Source of the DNA: an uncultured Chloroflexus sp.
GTDB lineage: Bacteria > Chloroflexota > Chloroflexia > Chloroflexales > Chloroflexaceae
Assembly (NCBI RefSeq): GCF_937951745.1
Contig: NZ_CALFBQ010000044.1
Span: forward strand, 22,803-86,802
Direction of reading: 5' to 3'
Length of the DNA stretch: 64,000 nucleotides
Under the pieces are notes generated by a model. It ran no database searches. It saw only the letters and a list, made by a program, of their open reading frames with translations, and was not told the DNA's origin. The translations under genes and the position numbers were made by a program. Of the stretch, positions 8,709-17,229 are shown piece after piece. Position 1 is the stretch's first letter; every line of letters starts with the position of its first letter.

Positions 8709-8996
8709 TTACCGCTGCACTAGCGGTACGAAGAGACGCGCCGTGTTGCTCACGCCACCCCAGAAGCCTCCCGCCAAGGTATAACCGCCGCCACTGAGCA
8801 CACCGCCATCGGGTTGACCAATCGTACCGCCGAGCGTATAACCGCCCCCTGTGCTGAACGTGGCGCCGCCGCTATCAATGGTGCTCCACGTCAAGTCATA
8901 CCCGGCACCAGCTTGAGCGTGGGCAAGCGGCGTCACACTTACTGTCGGCACACTAGCCAGTGCCAGTAGTACAAGCATTACGTAGATCAAGCGCAT
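8709..8996 (-). CDS. Small secreted glycine-rich repeat protein
   Basis: A 95-residue protein with a clear signal peptide (MRLIYVMLVLLALA through AHAQAGAG). The mature part is two versions of a Gly-rich motif, STGGGYTLGGTIGQPDGG and SGGGYTLAGGFWGG. It ends in ARLFVPLVQR, similar to the short hydrophobic-Pro-Leu tails I associate with secreted Chloroflexi proteins. An AGGAGG ribosome site lies 5 bases before the ATG. It follows the repeat protein gene by 13 bases and is probably co-expressed. No enzymatic motif; a surface or matrix role is inferred. Confidence 0.75.
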   Translation of the reverse strand: MRLIYVMLVLLALASVPTVSVTPLAHAQAGAGYDLTWSTIDSGGATFSTGGGYTLGGTIGQPDGGVLSGGGYTLAGGFWGGVSNTARLFVPLVQR

Positions 8997-9009
8997 GATA
9001 CCCTCCTAG

Positions 9010-10377
9010 TCATTGAGTGCTAACTTCCACTGTTCGCACCGTTACCACCCAAGCAGTATTTAGGGGGCTACTTGCGACCAAGAATCGCAGCGTATCAGTT
9101 GGATCATCAGCGAGTACGAACACAATCGATGTACCCATAGTAAGTGTACTACTCCCTAAACTTTCGAGGGGGGTGACACCAACTAAACTCGTTGTACCGC
9201 CGACATTGGCAATCACGCCGCTCAAGCGAAAACCCGCAGACTCGCCATCAGTCTGCCGACCAACAATCAAAGCCTCAAAGACGACGGTGCGATTGTTGGA
9301 GATCGTGATCCGCTCTGTGCCGCCATTGAGAAAGAGTTCAACTGATGAAGAGCTTCCGGTTACGTTGCGCAAGACATAGATTGAGGTTTGCGCATCGCCG
9401 GGTACCGCAAAAGAGCCTGATGCATACGCCATCTGGCCGTAATTAGTGGCTACCGCGTGCGAACCGCCGGGAACGGTGGCAAAGACGCCGCTGGCAGTGT
9501 TTTGACCGCCGCCACCAACTGTAGCATGAGAACTGCTTGTGGCATTCTGGTTACCGCCACCGATAGTAGATCCATCACCACTAGCGTTATTGCCAATACC
9601 GCCACCAATAGTACTATATGAACCAGCAGCAGAATTGCCATTTCCGCCGCCAATGGTGGCGCCTCCACCACTGGCCACACTGTAGCCGCCGCCAGCAATC
9701 GTAGCGCCGTCACCACTAGCCGTATTGCTAACTCCCCCGCCAACCGTTGCATACGATTTGTCACTAGTTGTGCCAGCATCGTCACCAGCCCGATTGTTGT
9801 AGCCACCACTGACAACACCGTAATTATCGGTCACGCGGTTGGGGAAAGCATTGTCGCCACCGCCGCCGATAGCTGCGCCGATCACGTTACTGGTGATATT
9901 ATTACCGCTGAAGCCGCCAATCAGGTTAGGGCTAGTAGGGTTGGGCTGCGTCCACAACCCCGGCAACGCCAGTGCATACGGCGCTGGGGTAAGTGGTTGA
10001 CGTGGGGTGAGCGGTGTGTAGCTACCGCTTCCCGCCGGACACCGCACGCTAATCGCGAGCCAGCGCGCATCACCGTTGAATGCACTCACACCAAAATCGA
10101 GTGCGACGGTAAACACGCCGTTGGTAACCGTGACATTGGTCTTGGTTTGCGTGCTGCCAATCTGGGTTCCGGCGGCAGCGTCATCGTACAACTTGAACTC
10201 AAGGTCACAGGTGCCATTCACCGCCCCGCTACTATTGGTCAACCGACCTTGGTAGGTGAATGCAGTTCCTAGCACCGCTTGCAATCCCGGTGTACCGCTT
10301 TGGGCAGCTGTGCGCGAGAGTCCCAACGTAGTAACTAAAAGAACGATCGTTGCGAGCAAAATGACCGTGTGCTTCAT
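9010..10377 (-). CDS. Secreted protein with YadA-head-like repeats
   Basis: A 455-residue protein with a signal peptide (residues 1 to about 26), an N-terminal beta domain (GTAFTYQGRLTNSSGAVNG then CDLEFKLYDDA), and from about residue 165 to 310 a run of 13-14-residue repeats of the type ATVGGGxxNxASG. These look like the left-handed beta-roll of trimeric autotransporter heads or phage tail fibres. A C-terminal beta domain of about 140 residues follows, with no obvious outer-membrane anchor. AAGGAG lies 8 bases before the ATG. The N-terminal piece is common in secreted proteins next to such repeats. Adhesion or matrix function is inference. Confidence 0.78.
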   Translation of the reverse strand: MKHTVILLATIVLLVTTLGLSRTAAQSGTPGLQAVLGTAFTYQGRLTNSSGAVNGTCDLEFKLYDDAAAGTQIGSTQTKTNVTVTNGVFTVALDFGVSAFNGDARWLAISVRCPAGSGSYTPLTPRQPLTPAPYALALPGLWTQPNPTSPNLIGGFSGNNITSNVIGAAIGGGGDNAFPNRVTDNYGVVSGGYNNRAGDDAGTTSDKSYATVGGGVSNTASGDGATIAGGGYSVASGGGATIGGGNGNSAAGSYSTIGGGIGNNASGDGSTIGGGNQNATSSSHATVGGGGQNTASGVFATVPGGSHAVATNYGQMAYASGSFAVPGDAQTSIYVLRNVTGSSSSVELFLNGGTERITISNNRTVVFEALIVGRQTDGESAGFRLSGVIANVGGTTSLVGVTPLESLGSSTLTMGTSIVFVLADDPTDTLRFLVASSPLNTAWVVTVRTVEVSTQ

Positions 10378-10498
10378 ACAGACGCTCCTTGTATGCGACG
10401 AATAGCAACAACAGAGCAGCGATATATACCAACGGTTTAGATGCGTGCTCTGCTATGCAGCCATCGTAGCAAACGAGCGTCCTCAAAACGTCCTCGGC

Positions 10499-10541
10499 AA
10501 AAAAAGCACAGGGACGCAGTGTAGCTGCGCCCCTGCTGTGC
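10499..10541 (-). terminator. Rho-independent terminator of hflX
   Basis: On the minus strand a long GC-rich stem (GCACAG..GCGCAG with CTGCGTCCCTGTGC, one bulge and one G-U pair) is followed by seven Ts, 9 bases past the hflX stop. This is a standard intrinsic terminator. Confidence 0.8.
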
Positions 10542-10550
10542 CCCAAAGGA

Positions 10551-11894
10551 TTACGCGCGGGCAAAACGGGTAAATTGCGCGGCCAACGCCGGTGGCAACC
10601 GGCCAACAATATGCGCACCGTTGCTATCAAATTCTTCGACCTCGATCACACCCCGTTGGCGCCAGAGGGCCACGAGATCGTTGCGCTGATAAGGGATCAG
10701 CGCCTCCACCCGCACCATTCGCTTGGCCAGCGTCTCGACAATCCGCTCGCCGAGCATCTGCAAGCCCCAACCTTGTTGGGCCGAGACGGCCACAATATCG
10801 CCGGGCAGCCCCATTTCAGCCGCAATTTGCCCAATCCCCTCGGCAGTCGCACCTGTGAGCAGGTCAATTTTGTTGAGCACGGTCAGAATCGGCTTTTGAT
10901 CGACCCCTAGCTCGCGTAGGGTTTGCTCAACGGTTTGAGCGTGCTCTTGCGCGTTACGGTGGGTGACATCAACCACGTGCAACAGCAGGTCAGCCTCTTC
11001 GATCTCTTCAAGCGTAGCGCGGAAGGCCGCAACTAGCTTGGGAGGCAGCTTCTGGATAAATCCGACAGTGTCAGTCATCAACGCGACAATATTGCCGGGC
11101 AACAACACCTGCCGGGTGGTCGGGTCGAGGGTGGCAAACAGCTTGTCTTCGGCCAACACCTCGGCGCCGGTCATGGCATTGAGCAGCGTACTCTTGCCAG
11201 CGTTGGTATAGCCAACCAGCGCGATAATTGGCACACCGCTCTGGCGGCGGCGCTGGCGGTACAGCTCGCGGTGACGGTGAACGTCGGCCAGTTGCTCTTT
11301 CAGCCATGCAATCCGGCGCTCGATCAAGCGGCGGTCAATTTCAAGCTGCGTCTCACCGGGGCCACGTAGACCAACCACGCCACCCGCTGAAGTACCGCCA
11401 CCTATGCCGGCCTGCCGTTCGAGGTGCGTCCATTGCCGGCGCAAACGGGGCAGCAGGTATTGGTATTGGGCTAGTTCGACCTGCAAGCGCCCTTCGTGAG
11501 TACGGGCATGACGGGCAAAGATATCGAGGATCAGACCGGTGCGGTCGATCACCTGCGTCTGCAACTCCTCTTCAAGATTGCGAGTCTGGGCCGGACTCAG
11601 TTCATCATCGAAGACGATCAGATCGGCTTGTGTCTGCTCGCGCAGAGCAGCAACTTCCTTGACCTTACCGGGGCCAATGAAAAACTTGGGTAAAGGTTCA
11701 GGCAGGCGCTGAAAGATACGACCTACCACTTCAAGGTCGGCTGTCTTAGCGAGAAGGGCCAACTCGTCGAGCGAGTCTTCAACCGGCCATGGGCTGTGCG
11801 TACTCGCAATTTCTGCCCCAACAAGCAGCGCGCGTCGGCGGGGTACAGCGGTCGGATAGAGCCGTTTGCCATCGTGAGTACGAATCTCGTTAAT
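10551..11894 (-). CDS. hflX: GTPase HflX, probably starting at a rare ATT codon
   Basis: A ribosome-associated GTPase that splits or rescues stalled ribosomes. Visible parts are the HflX N-terminal domain (FFIGPGKVKEV, FDDELSPAQTRNLEE), the GPGETQLEIDRR linker, and the G domain with GYTNAGKST (G1), DPTTR, DTVGFI (G3) and NKIDLL (G4). The first ATG/GTG/TTG-type start is a TTG at 11762, but it cuts off conserved residues RRALLVGAEI. In-frame coding extends upstream to a TAG 21 bases before an ATT at 11894, and AAAGGAG sits 6 bases before that ATT with no ATG, GTG or TTG between. With ATT the protein is 447 residues, normal for HflX. A sequencing error at the start codon is the alternative. Confidence 0.9.
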   Translation of the reverse strand: MNEIRTHDGKRLYPTAVPRRRALLVGAEIASTHSPWPVEDSLDELALLAKTADLEVVGRIFQRLPEPLPKFFIGPGKVKEVAALREQTQADLIVFDDELSPAQTRNLEEELQTQVIDRTGLILDIFARHARTHEGRLQVELAQYQYLLPRLRRQWTHLERQAGIGGGTSAGGVVGLRGPGETQLEIDRRLIERRIAWLKEQLADVHRHRELYRQRRRQSGVPIIALVGYTNAGKSTLLNAMTGAEVLAEDKLFATLDPTTRQVLLPGNIVALMTDTVGFIQKLPPKLVAAFRATLEEIEEADLLLHVVDVTHRNAQEHAQTVEQTLRELGVDQKPILTVLNKIDLLTGATAEGIGQIAAEMGLPGDIVAVSAQQGWGLQMLGERIVETLAKRMVRVEALIPYQRNDLVALWRQRGVIEVEEFDSNGAHIVGRLPPALAAQFTRFARA

Positions 11895-12142
11895 AGTTGT
11901 CTCCTTTGACTAAACGTGCATATGCTTCACCATTGCCTATATTGTAGCACTGCCTGCTGGTCGCTTCAAGCTGTTGGTGGGACAGTGGTCGAGCCACAAC
12001 CGGCAGTGATTGTTATTTTTTCGCACAATCTCTAGTGTCTATTATACACTACGATTGATGGAAAGCAAAGGTTGCACCTTTGTTTTCATCCGGCGCGAGA
12101 CAGCGTCGTCGGAGCGTCGCTCAATGATAGAGGAGGTTAGTT

Positions 12143-12313
12143 ATGTATAGCACGTGGCTCGAGTTGACGGCTGCCGAGGTGCATCAGCGCGATCTCATCC
12201 GCGATGCCGAACACGAACGGCTGGTGCGCGAAGCGCGTCGCCTCCGCCGCGAACAATCGTGGTGGTACCGGTTGTGGAAGTTATTGACTAACGTCCAACT
12301 GGTCAAGAAATAG
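12143..12313 (+). CDS. Small basic protein of unknown function (56 aa)
   Basis: Too short for most gene finders, but it has an AGGAGG ribosome site 7 bases before ATG. It encodes a highly charged helix (DLIRDAEHERLVREARRLRREQ) and an aromatic tail (WWYRLWKLL). It is divergent from hflX and convergent with the glycosyltransferase gene. The amphipathic Trp/Lys-rich end could sit at a membrane or bind RNA; no family recognised. Confidence 0.6.
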   Translation: MYSTWLELTAAEVHQRDLIRDAEHERLVREARRLRREQSWWYRLWKLLTNVQLVKK

Positions 12314-12596
12314 AACTGCGTCCTACGTCAAGCCGCAAGACGCGCGGGCAGATTTACGAACGGGCAGCGCTTCGGCTGCCCCTTGGTATATAACCCCCGC
12401 AGGCCTGTTACCCCCACCCCTGTTCCTCCCCCACTGGGGGACGGGAACATAGGTTACCGCAGAGGACGCTGAGAGCGCGGAGGATGATCCGATGCCATAC
12501 CCTTTGCGCTGCTCTGCGTCCTTTGTGCCTTTGCGTTCCGATCGCTGCGCCGTTGCGTTGTCGCTCTCTCCGTCTTGGGGATGAGGGTGAACGACA
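12314..12596. other. Intergenic region with decayed dispersed-repeat fragments
   Basis: No gene supported. It contains text such as CTCTGCGTCCTTTGTGCC that resembles short stretches near 7760 and 13800, plus a G/C inverted pair around 12360-12385. It sits between convergent genes and may hold terminators, but no clean hairpin plus T run was seen. Confidence 0.45.
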
Positions 12597-13601
12597 TCAC
12601 TCCCCCACCAACGCCGCCAAGCGCCGTTGCGTGCGCAACGCGGCCAACGGCCCACCGGGAGGCTCGATCCAGCGGGCCAGTGCGGTGATCGAAGTGGTGC
12701 GGCGGGCCTGAATAATCCGACGTTGCTGCTGCAAGACCGGCCATTCAGCCAGCGCCATCAGGCGACCAGCGACCATATCCGGCTGCCGGCGTAATGCGGC
12801 ATACGCCAGTGCCATGCCATCGTAGGCTAGGATTGACGGCAAGCAGGCGGCTAGCAATGGTGCTGGCAAACAACGGATCAGCATGCGGATCCGGTTGCGA
12901 CCAAGCAGACGCTGCTTGAGCGGGCTGAACATGCCGGCGGTGGCCGAATAGACGTGGCGCGCACGGGCATGGGGTGCCAACACACACGACCAGCCGCGCA
13001 ACTGGGCCCGCCACGCCAGATCGGCGTCTTCGAGATAGCTGAAAAAGTCGGCAAAGAAGCCGATGTCTTCGAGCATTGCTCGCCGCAGCAACGCCAAGCC
13101 GCCACTGGCGCCGAAGACCGGCTGCGGCTGGGCCGGCAGCGCAGCCACCGGCAGCCCCAGCGCCCGCTCGGTCGCAATGCCATCGGCTTGAAAGCGAATA
13201 CCGGCCCCAGCCACCACCTGTGGGCGGCGGCTGAAGGTTAACACTCCTGCTGCCCAACCCGCCGCCGGCTGTTCGCGCAGCGCATCCCACAGTGCATCCA
13301 CGCAACCCGGCTCGGCTAGCGCATCATCGTTGATCAGCCAAATCAACTCGCCACGCGCTGCCGCGATACCGGCATTCACACCACCGACAAAACCGGCGTT
13401 GTACGGCAGCTCAATCACGCGCACCGCCGGCAAATGAGCGCGCACCCACGCGCCAGCGTGGTCGCGTGAGCGGTTATCAACTAGCACAATTTCGTCATAC
13501 GGACGCAACTGCGCTTGCACCGCGCTGAGGCAGGCCGGCAGGTAGCGTAGGGCGTGGTAGGTGGGGATCACCACCGAGATAGGCGGACGGGCAGGAGCCA
13601 T
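12597..13601 (-). CDS. Family 2 glycosyltransferase
   Basis: A 334-residue GT-A-fold transferase. Motifs are ISVVIPTYHA at the N-terminus, EIVLVDNRSRD, IWLINDDALAEPG (the metal/nucleotide-sugar DXD equivalent) and FFSYLEDADLAWRAQLRGW (the acceptor-site ED motif). The C-terminal ~100 residues are helical and basic, as in rhamnosyltransferase-like GT2 enzymes. I chose the ATG at 13601, where the domain begins; longer in-frame starts up to 13676 add residues unlike the family. Probably makes a cell-envelope glycan; donor and acceptor unknown. It is a single-gene unit. Confidence 0.87.
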   Translation of the reverse strand: MAPARPPISVVIPTYHALRYLPACLSAVQAQLRPYDEIVLVDNRSRDHAGAWVRAHLPAVRVIELPYNAGFVGGVNAGIAAARGELIWLINDDALAEPGCVDALWDALREQPAAGWAAGVLTFSRRPQVVAGAGIRFQADGIATERALGLPVAALPAQPQPVFGASGGLALLRRAMLEDIGFFADFFSYLEDADLAWRAQLRGWSCVLAPHARARHVYSATAGMFSPLKQRLLGRNRIRMLIRCLPAPLLAACLPSILAYDGMALAYAALRRQPDMVAGRLMALAEWPVLQQQRRIIQARRTTSITALARWIEPPGGPLAALRTQRRLAALVGE

Positions 13602-13745
13602 ACAATGCTCGCGGTAACGGCGACACCACACGAGTGATTGTAGCGCATGTGGGGAAGGTAGCAGACGCATGCGCAAACAGGGCGTTTTCTGGCAAGCCTA
13701 TACGTCAAAGTGTGCGTTTCGGTTATCAGAATGAACAACCTCCCC

Positions 13746-13997
13746 CTCTCGCTGTGAGGCGGGAGAGAAGGGCGAGGGGTGAGAGCCAATGACCAAGGCG
13801 CAAAGGACGCAGAAGATTGGGAATGGTGAGCAGGGGAGAGGAACTATCTGATTCCTACTCCCGATTCTCTCCACCCTAATTCACCCGCACCCCCTGCGCC
13901 TTCCCCTGCGCGGACGAGGAGCACTGCTACATTCCGCTCCCGCACTGCCGTGCCCGCCATACTGCGGCTCTCCCTCTCTCGCTGTGAGGCGGGAGAG
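13746..13997. repeat. Two copies of a 22-bp imperfect palindrome
   Basis: The sequence CTCTCGCTGTGAGGCGGGAG, extended by AG, occurs at 13746-13767 and again at 13976-13997, exactly 230 bases apart, each inside a longer C-rich/G-rich hairpin-like block. The whole 13602-14243 gap has no supported gene. The repeats look like a dispersed intergenic element; a related C-rich/G-rich block lies at about 17150-17190. Confidence 0.65.
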
Positions 13998-14107
13998 GGG
14001 CCGGGGGGGCGAGGGCGACACCCTGCTGACCATACGTTGGTTGTGTACGGAGCCACACAGCCATGCGGCGCTGCGGAGATCTTGACACCTCTACCGTCCT
14101 TTGGTAT

Positions 14108-14119
14108 ATTGTATACAAT
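14108..14119. promoter_or_regulatory. Palindromic operator candidate upstream of the GntR gene
   Basis: ATTGTATACAAT is a perfect 12-base palindrome 125 bases before the regulator start, in an AT-rich stretch suited to a promoter. It has the TTGTnnACAA shape usual for FCD-type GntR repressors. A second, near-perfect copy lies at 14252-14263. Confidence 0.6.
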
Positions 14120-14243
14120 CTTTCTAAGGCATAACTAATATAACTATTCGGTATAATTGCGTTTTGATATGTCTTTATGACGTTATCTACATGTCGCTTG
14201 ACGATGCTCTCATGCAGTTTACCGGCTACTACAGTGAATTGTA

Positions 14244-14960
14244 ATGACTAGATTGTATACATCAGATGAATCTTCTTCCGCCGATCAGGTTTACCAGCGC
14301 TTGCGCCGGTTGTTGATCGAGGGCCATTACCCGCCCGGCTCCCGGCTGGTCGAAGAGCGATTGGCCAGCGACCTCGGCGTCAGCCGCACGCCGGTACGGC
14401 AGGCGCTGGTGCGCGCCGCCGCCGAAGGGTTGGTGCAGATCTTCCCTAACCGAGGCGCAGTGGCGCGCAGTTTTACGATTGATGACCTGCTTGAGATGTA
14501 TGACTTGCGCGCCCTGCTCGAAGGCCATGCCGCTTTTCTAGCCGCCCAACGGATTTCCCCCGAACAGTTAGCTCGCATGGAAGCCGCTGCCGCAGCGTTG
14601 GAAGACTCGCTGAACCAAACCTTTGCTCGCCGCGAAGACGAGGTGCATTTTCTGGTCGAGCAGAATGCCGTCTTTCACCAGACGATTGCCGAAGCTGCCG
14701 GCAATCAACGCCTGATTGCAATGCTCAATCAGATTGTCGCGGTACCGTTACAGTTTCGCTCGTTCTATTGGTATCGCCCAGAAGAGCGCCAAATTTCCAA
14801 TTTTTTCCACCGCAGTATTCTCAATGCACTCGTGCTTGGTGATGGCGATCGCGCTCGCGCCATGATGCGCGAGCATATTTTGTATGGTCGAGATGTGTTG
14901 TTGCAGAGCCGGCGCGCGGAATCGGCTGCCGTCGCGTCCGGCGAGGAGAATGAACCGTGA
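14244..14960 (+). CDS. GntR family (FadR/VanR-like, FCD domain) transcriptional regulator
   Basis: A 238-residue DNA-binding regulator. The N-terminal winged helix (residues about 12-80) includes LIEGHYPPGSRLVEERLASDLGVSRTPVRQAL without interruption. The C-terminal helical FCD domain has the metal/effector His residues in VFHQTI, FFHRSILNAL and REHILYG. The gene ends in a GTGA overlap with the CoA-transferase start, so it is the first gene of the cassette and probably regulates it through the two TTGTATAC-type sites. The effector is unknown; a citramalate-like or cyclic amide compound would fit the neighbours. No good ribosome site precedes the ATG. Confidence 0.9.
   Translation: MTRLYTSDESSSADQVYQRLRRLLIEGHYPPGSRLVEERLASDLGVSRTPVRQALVRAAAEGLVQIFPNRGAVARSFTIDDLLEMYDLRALLEGHAAFLAAQRISPEQLARMEAAAAALEDSLNQTFARREDEVHFLVEQNAVFHQTIAEAAGNQRLIAMLNQIVAVPLQFRSFYWYRPEERQISNFFHRSILNALVLGDGDRARAMMREHILYGRDVLLQSRRAESAAVASGEENEP
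14252..14263. promoter_or_regulatory. Second GntR operator candidate, inside the regulator's first codons
   Basis: ATTGTATACATC overlaps codons 3-7 of the GntR gene and matches the palindrome at 14108 in ten of twelve positions. The spacing of 144 bases could allow looping autoregulation. Confidence 0.45.
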
Positions 14961-16165
14961 GCCGCCAACGTCCGCCGCGACCACTCGATGATATTCGCGT
15001 GCTCGAATTGGGCGCATTTTTGGCCGGGCCGTTTTGCGGCCAGTTGTTGGCCGATTTCGGCGCCGAGGTGATTAAGGTTGAACCGCCCGGTAAGGGTGAT
15101 CCGATGCGTGAGTGGGGCCGCCATCGCTATAAGGGCCGCACGCTGTGGTGGTCGGTACTGGCCCGTAACAAGAAGTCGGTCACGATCGATCTACGTACCC
15201 CTGAAGGTCAAGCGCTGGTCAAGCGGATGGTGCCCCACGTGGATATGGTGCTGGAGAATTTTCGTCCCGGTACGCTTGAAGAGTGGGGGTTGGGTTGGGA
15301 AGAGTTGAGCGCGCTGAATCCCGGTTTGATCATGATCCGGGTGAGCGGGTTTGGTCAAACTGGCCCGTACCGCGATAAAGCTGGCTTTGGTTCGATTGGC
15401 GAGGCGATGGGCGGCATTCGCGCAATCACCGGCTTCCCCGACCGTCCGCCTACCCGCATCGGTATCAGTATCGGCGATTCGCTTGCGGCGACGTTTGCTG
15501 CCCTCGGCGCGTTGGTTGCACTGCATCAACGTCAGCGCAGCGGGCAGGGGCAGGTCGTTGATATTGGTATCTACGAGGGTGTGCTGGCTTTAATGGAAAG
15601 CATGATCCCTGAATATCAGTTGACCGGCCATATCCGCGAGCGCACCGGCAATATTTTGCCCAATGTCGCCCCCTCTAATATTTACCCCACTGCTGATGGC
15701 GGTTGGTTTGTGATCGGGGCTAATGCCGATACGATCTTTACCCGTCTTGCCCAAGCGATGGGCCAACCCGAATTGGCTCGCGATCCGCGCTTCGCCACCC
15801 ACCATGCGCGCGGCGAAAACCAAGCTGAACTCGATGATCTGATTGCGGCGTGGACGATCAACTACACTGCTGATCAACTCCAAGCCATGATGGACGAGTA
15901 TGGCGTCCCGGCTGGCCGGATCTATACCGCCAAGGAGATGTTGAGCGATCCGCATTTTATCGCCCGCCAGTCGATTGTTGGCGTGCCTGACCCCGATTTG
16001 GGCGAGATCAAAATGCAGAATGTCGTGCCCCGGCTTTCAGCCACTCCCGGCGGGATTGATTGGACAGGGCCAGCCCTCGGCCAGCATAACCGTGAGGTGT
16101 TCGTCGATCTGCTAGGGTTGAGCGAAGACGAGGTAGCGGCGTTGCAAGCGAAGCGAGTGATTTAA
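14957..16165 (+). CDS. sct: Class III CoA-transferase, probable succinyl-CoA:D-citramalate CoA-transferase
   Basis: This 402-residue CaiB/BaiF-family enzyme moves CoA between acids through a glutamyl/aspartyl-CoA anhydride. Motifs are ELGAFLAGPFCGQLLADFGA, EVIKVEPPG, VLENFRPGTLEEWGL and VVDIGIYEG, with the family's conserved Asp at residue 202. The size matches the ~44-kDa Sct described from Chloroflexus aurantiacus, and the next gene is the partner lyase, as expected for sct-ccl. GTG start overlaps the regulator stop; the stop overlaps the next ATG (TAATG). The product would be R-citramalyl-CoA. The CoA acceptor is inferred from the family and context; a different dicarboxylate remains possible. 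Confidence 0.85.
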   Translation: MSRQRPPRPLDDIRVLELGAFLAGPFCGQLLADFGAEVIKVEPPGKGDPMREWGRHRYKGRTLWWSVLARNKKSVTIDLRTPEGQALVKRMVPHVDMVLENFRPGTLEEWGLGWEELSALNPGLIMIRVSGFGQTGPYRDKAGFGSIGEAMGGIRAITGFPDRPPTRIGISIGDSLAATFAALGALVALHQRQRSGQGQVVDIGIYEGVLALMESMIPEYQLTGHIRERTGNILPNVAPSNIYPTADGGWFVIGANADTIFTRLAQAMGQPELARDPRFATHHARGENQAELDDLIAAWTINYTADQLQAMMDEYGVPAGRIYTAKEMLSDPHFIARQSIVGVPDPDLGEIKMQNVVPRLSATPGGIDWTGPALGQHNREVFVDLLGLSEDEVAALQAKRVI

Positions 16166-17118
16166 TGGAAGCAGTGACGATCATTGATGTCGCACCTCGC
16201 GATGGCTTACAAAATGAGCCTGAGGTGTTAGAGGTTGCAACGCGGGTTGAGCTGATCGAGCGTCTGCTCGCAGCGGGCGTGCCGCGGGTTGAAATCGGGT
16301 CGTTCGTCAATCCGCGGCAGGTGCCACAGATGGCCGGAGCCGGCGAGATTGCGCGCCTCCTTATCGAGCGCGGTCACCATTTGGCCGCCCGTACCAGTAA
16401 TGATACGTTTCGTTTCACGGCTCTTGCCCCCAACCAGCGTGGCTACGAATTGGCCGCCGCCGCCGGAGTGCGCCACGTCCGGCTGGTACTAGCCGCTAGC
16501 GATGGTCTCAATCAGGCCAACTTCAAGCGCACGACTGCCGAGTCGTTAGCCGAGTTTAGTCAATTGGCACTGCGGATCCGTCGTGAAGGCATAGCGTTTG
16601 GGATCGCGATCGGCGCGTCGTTTGGCTGCCCCTTCGATGGCTATGTCTCGCCCGCACGGGTGCTCTCGATTGCCGAGCATGCCGCCGATATGGGAGCGAA
16701 CGAGATCGTCTTCGCCGATACCACCGGTATGGCTGTGCCGACACAAGTGGCCGCGCTGTGCGAGATGGCCGTGCGCAGATTGCCACACGTCACTCTCACG
16801 ATTCATCTGCACAATACGCGCAATACCGGCTACGCCAACGCCTTCGCCGCTTGGCAAGCCGGTATCCGTTCGTTCGATGCAGCCTTAGGCGGGATCGGCG
16901 GTTGCCCCTTTGCCCCCCGCGCCGTCGGCAATATCGCCAGCGAGGATCTGGTTCACATGTTCAACGGTATCGGCGCCCCGACCGGGATCGACCTGCCAGC
17001 TTTGCTTGCGGCATCCGATTGGCTGAGCGCAACGCTGGGCCGGACCTTACCGGCGCTGACCGGCAAGGCTGGGCCGGTCTACGCGCAGGTGGTGACCCCG
17101 GCAAACCACCGGTTATGA
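16165..17118 (+). CDS. ccl: HMG-CoA-lyase family enzyme, probable R-citramalyl-CoA lyase
   Basis: A 317-residue DRE-TIM metallolyase that cleaves a 3-hydroxyacyl-CoA; for R-citramalyl-CoA the products are acetyl-CoA and pyruvate. Visible elements are DVAPRDGLQNEPE near the N-terminus (catalytic Arg and metal Asp), the metal ligands His214 and His216 in IHLHN, and the catalytic Cys247 in GGIGGCPFAP. The mass of about 34 kDa agrees with the Ccl subunit described from C. aurantiacus. It starts one base inside the sct stop, so the two are translationally coupled. HMG-CoA lyase activity cannot be excluded by sequence alone. Confidence 0.87.
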   Translation: MEAVTIIDVAPRDGLQNEPEVLEVATRVELIERLLAAGVPRVEIGSFVNPRQVPQMAGAGEIARLLIERGHHLAARTSNDTFRFTALAPNQRGYELAAAAGVRHVRLVLAASDGLNQANFKRTTAESLAEFSQLALRIRREGIAFGIAIGASFGCPFDGYVSPARVLSIAEHAADMGANEIVFADTTGMAVPTQVAALCEMAVRRLPHVTLTIHLHNTRNTGYANAFAAWQAGIRSFDAALGGIGGCPFAPRAVGNIASEDLVHMFNGIGAPTGIDLPALLAASDWLSATLGRTLPALTGKAGPVYAQVVTPANHRL

Positions 17119-17229
17119 AAGGGGGCGGATCAGAAGCGCTTCACTACGTCTCCCCCTTCTCTCACGGGGTGGAACAAGGGCGGGGGGGATGAGGGCAGAG
17201 ATAGCAGTTTCAACGGGAGGAATGGAGCC

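Noticed and set aside
13602..14243. Possible remnant of an insertion sequence before the GntR gene
   Set aside because: Repeated short hairpins are present but no transposase coding fragment or flanking target duplication was found.
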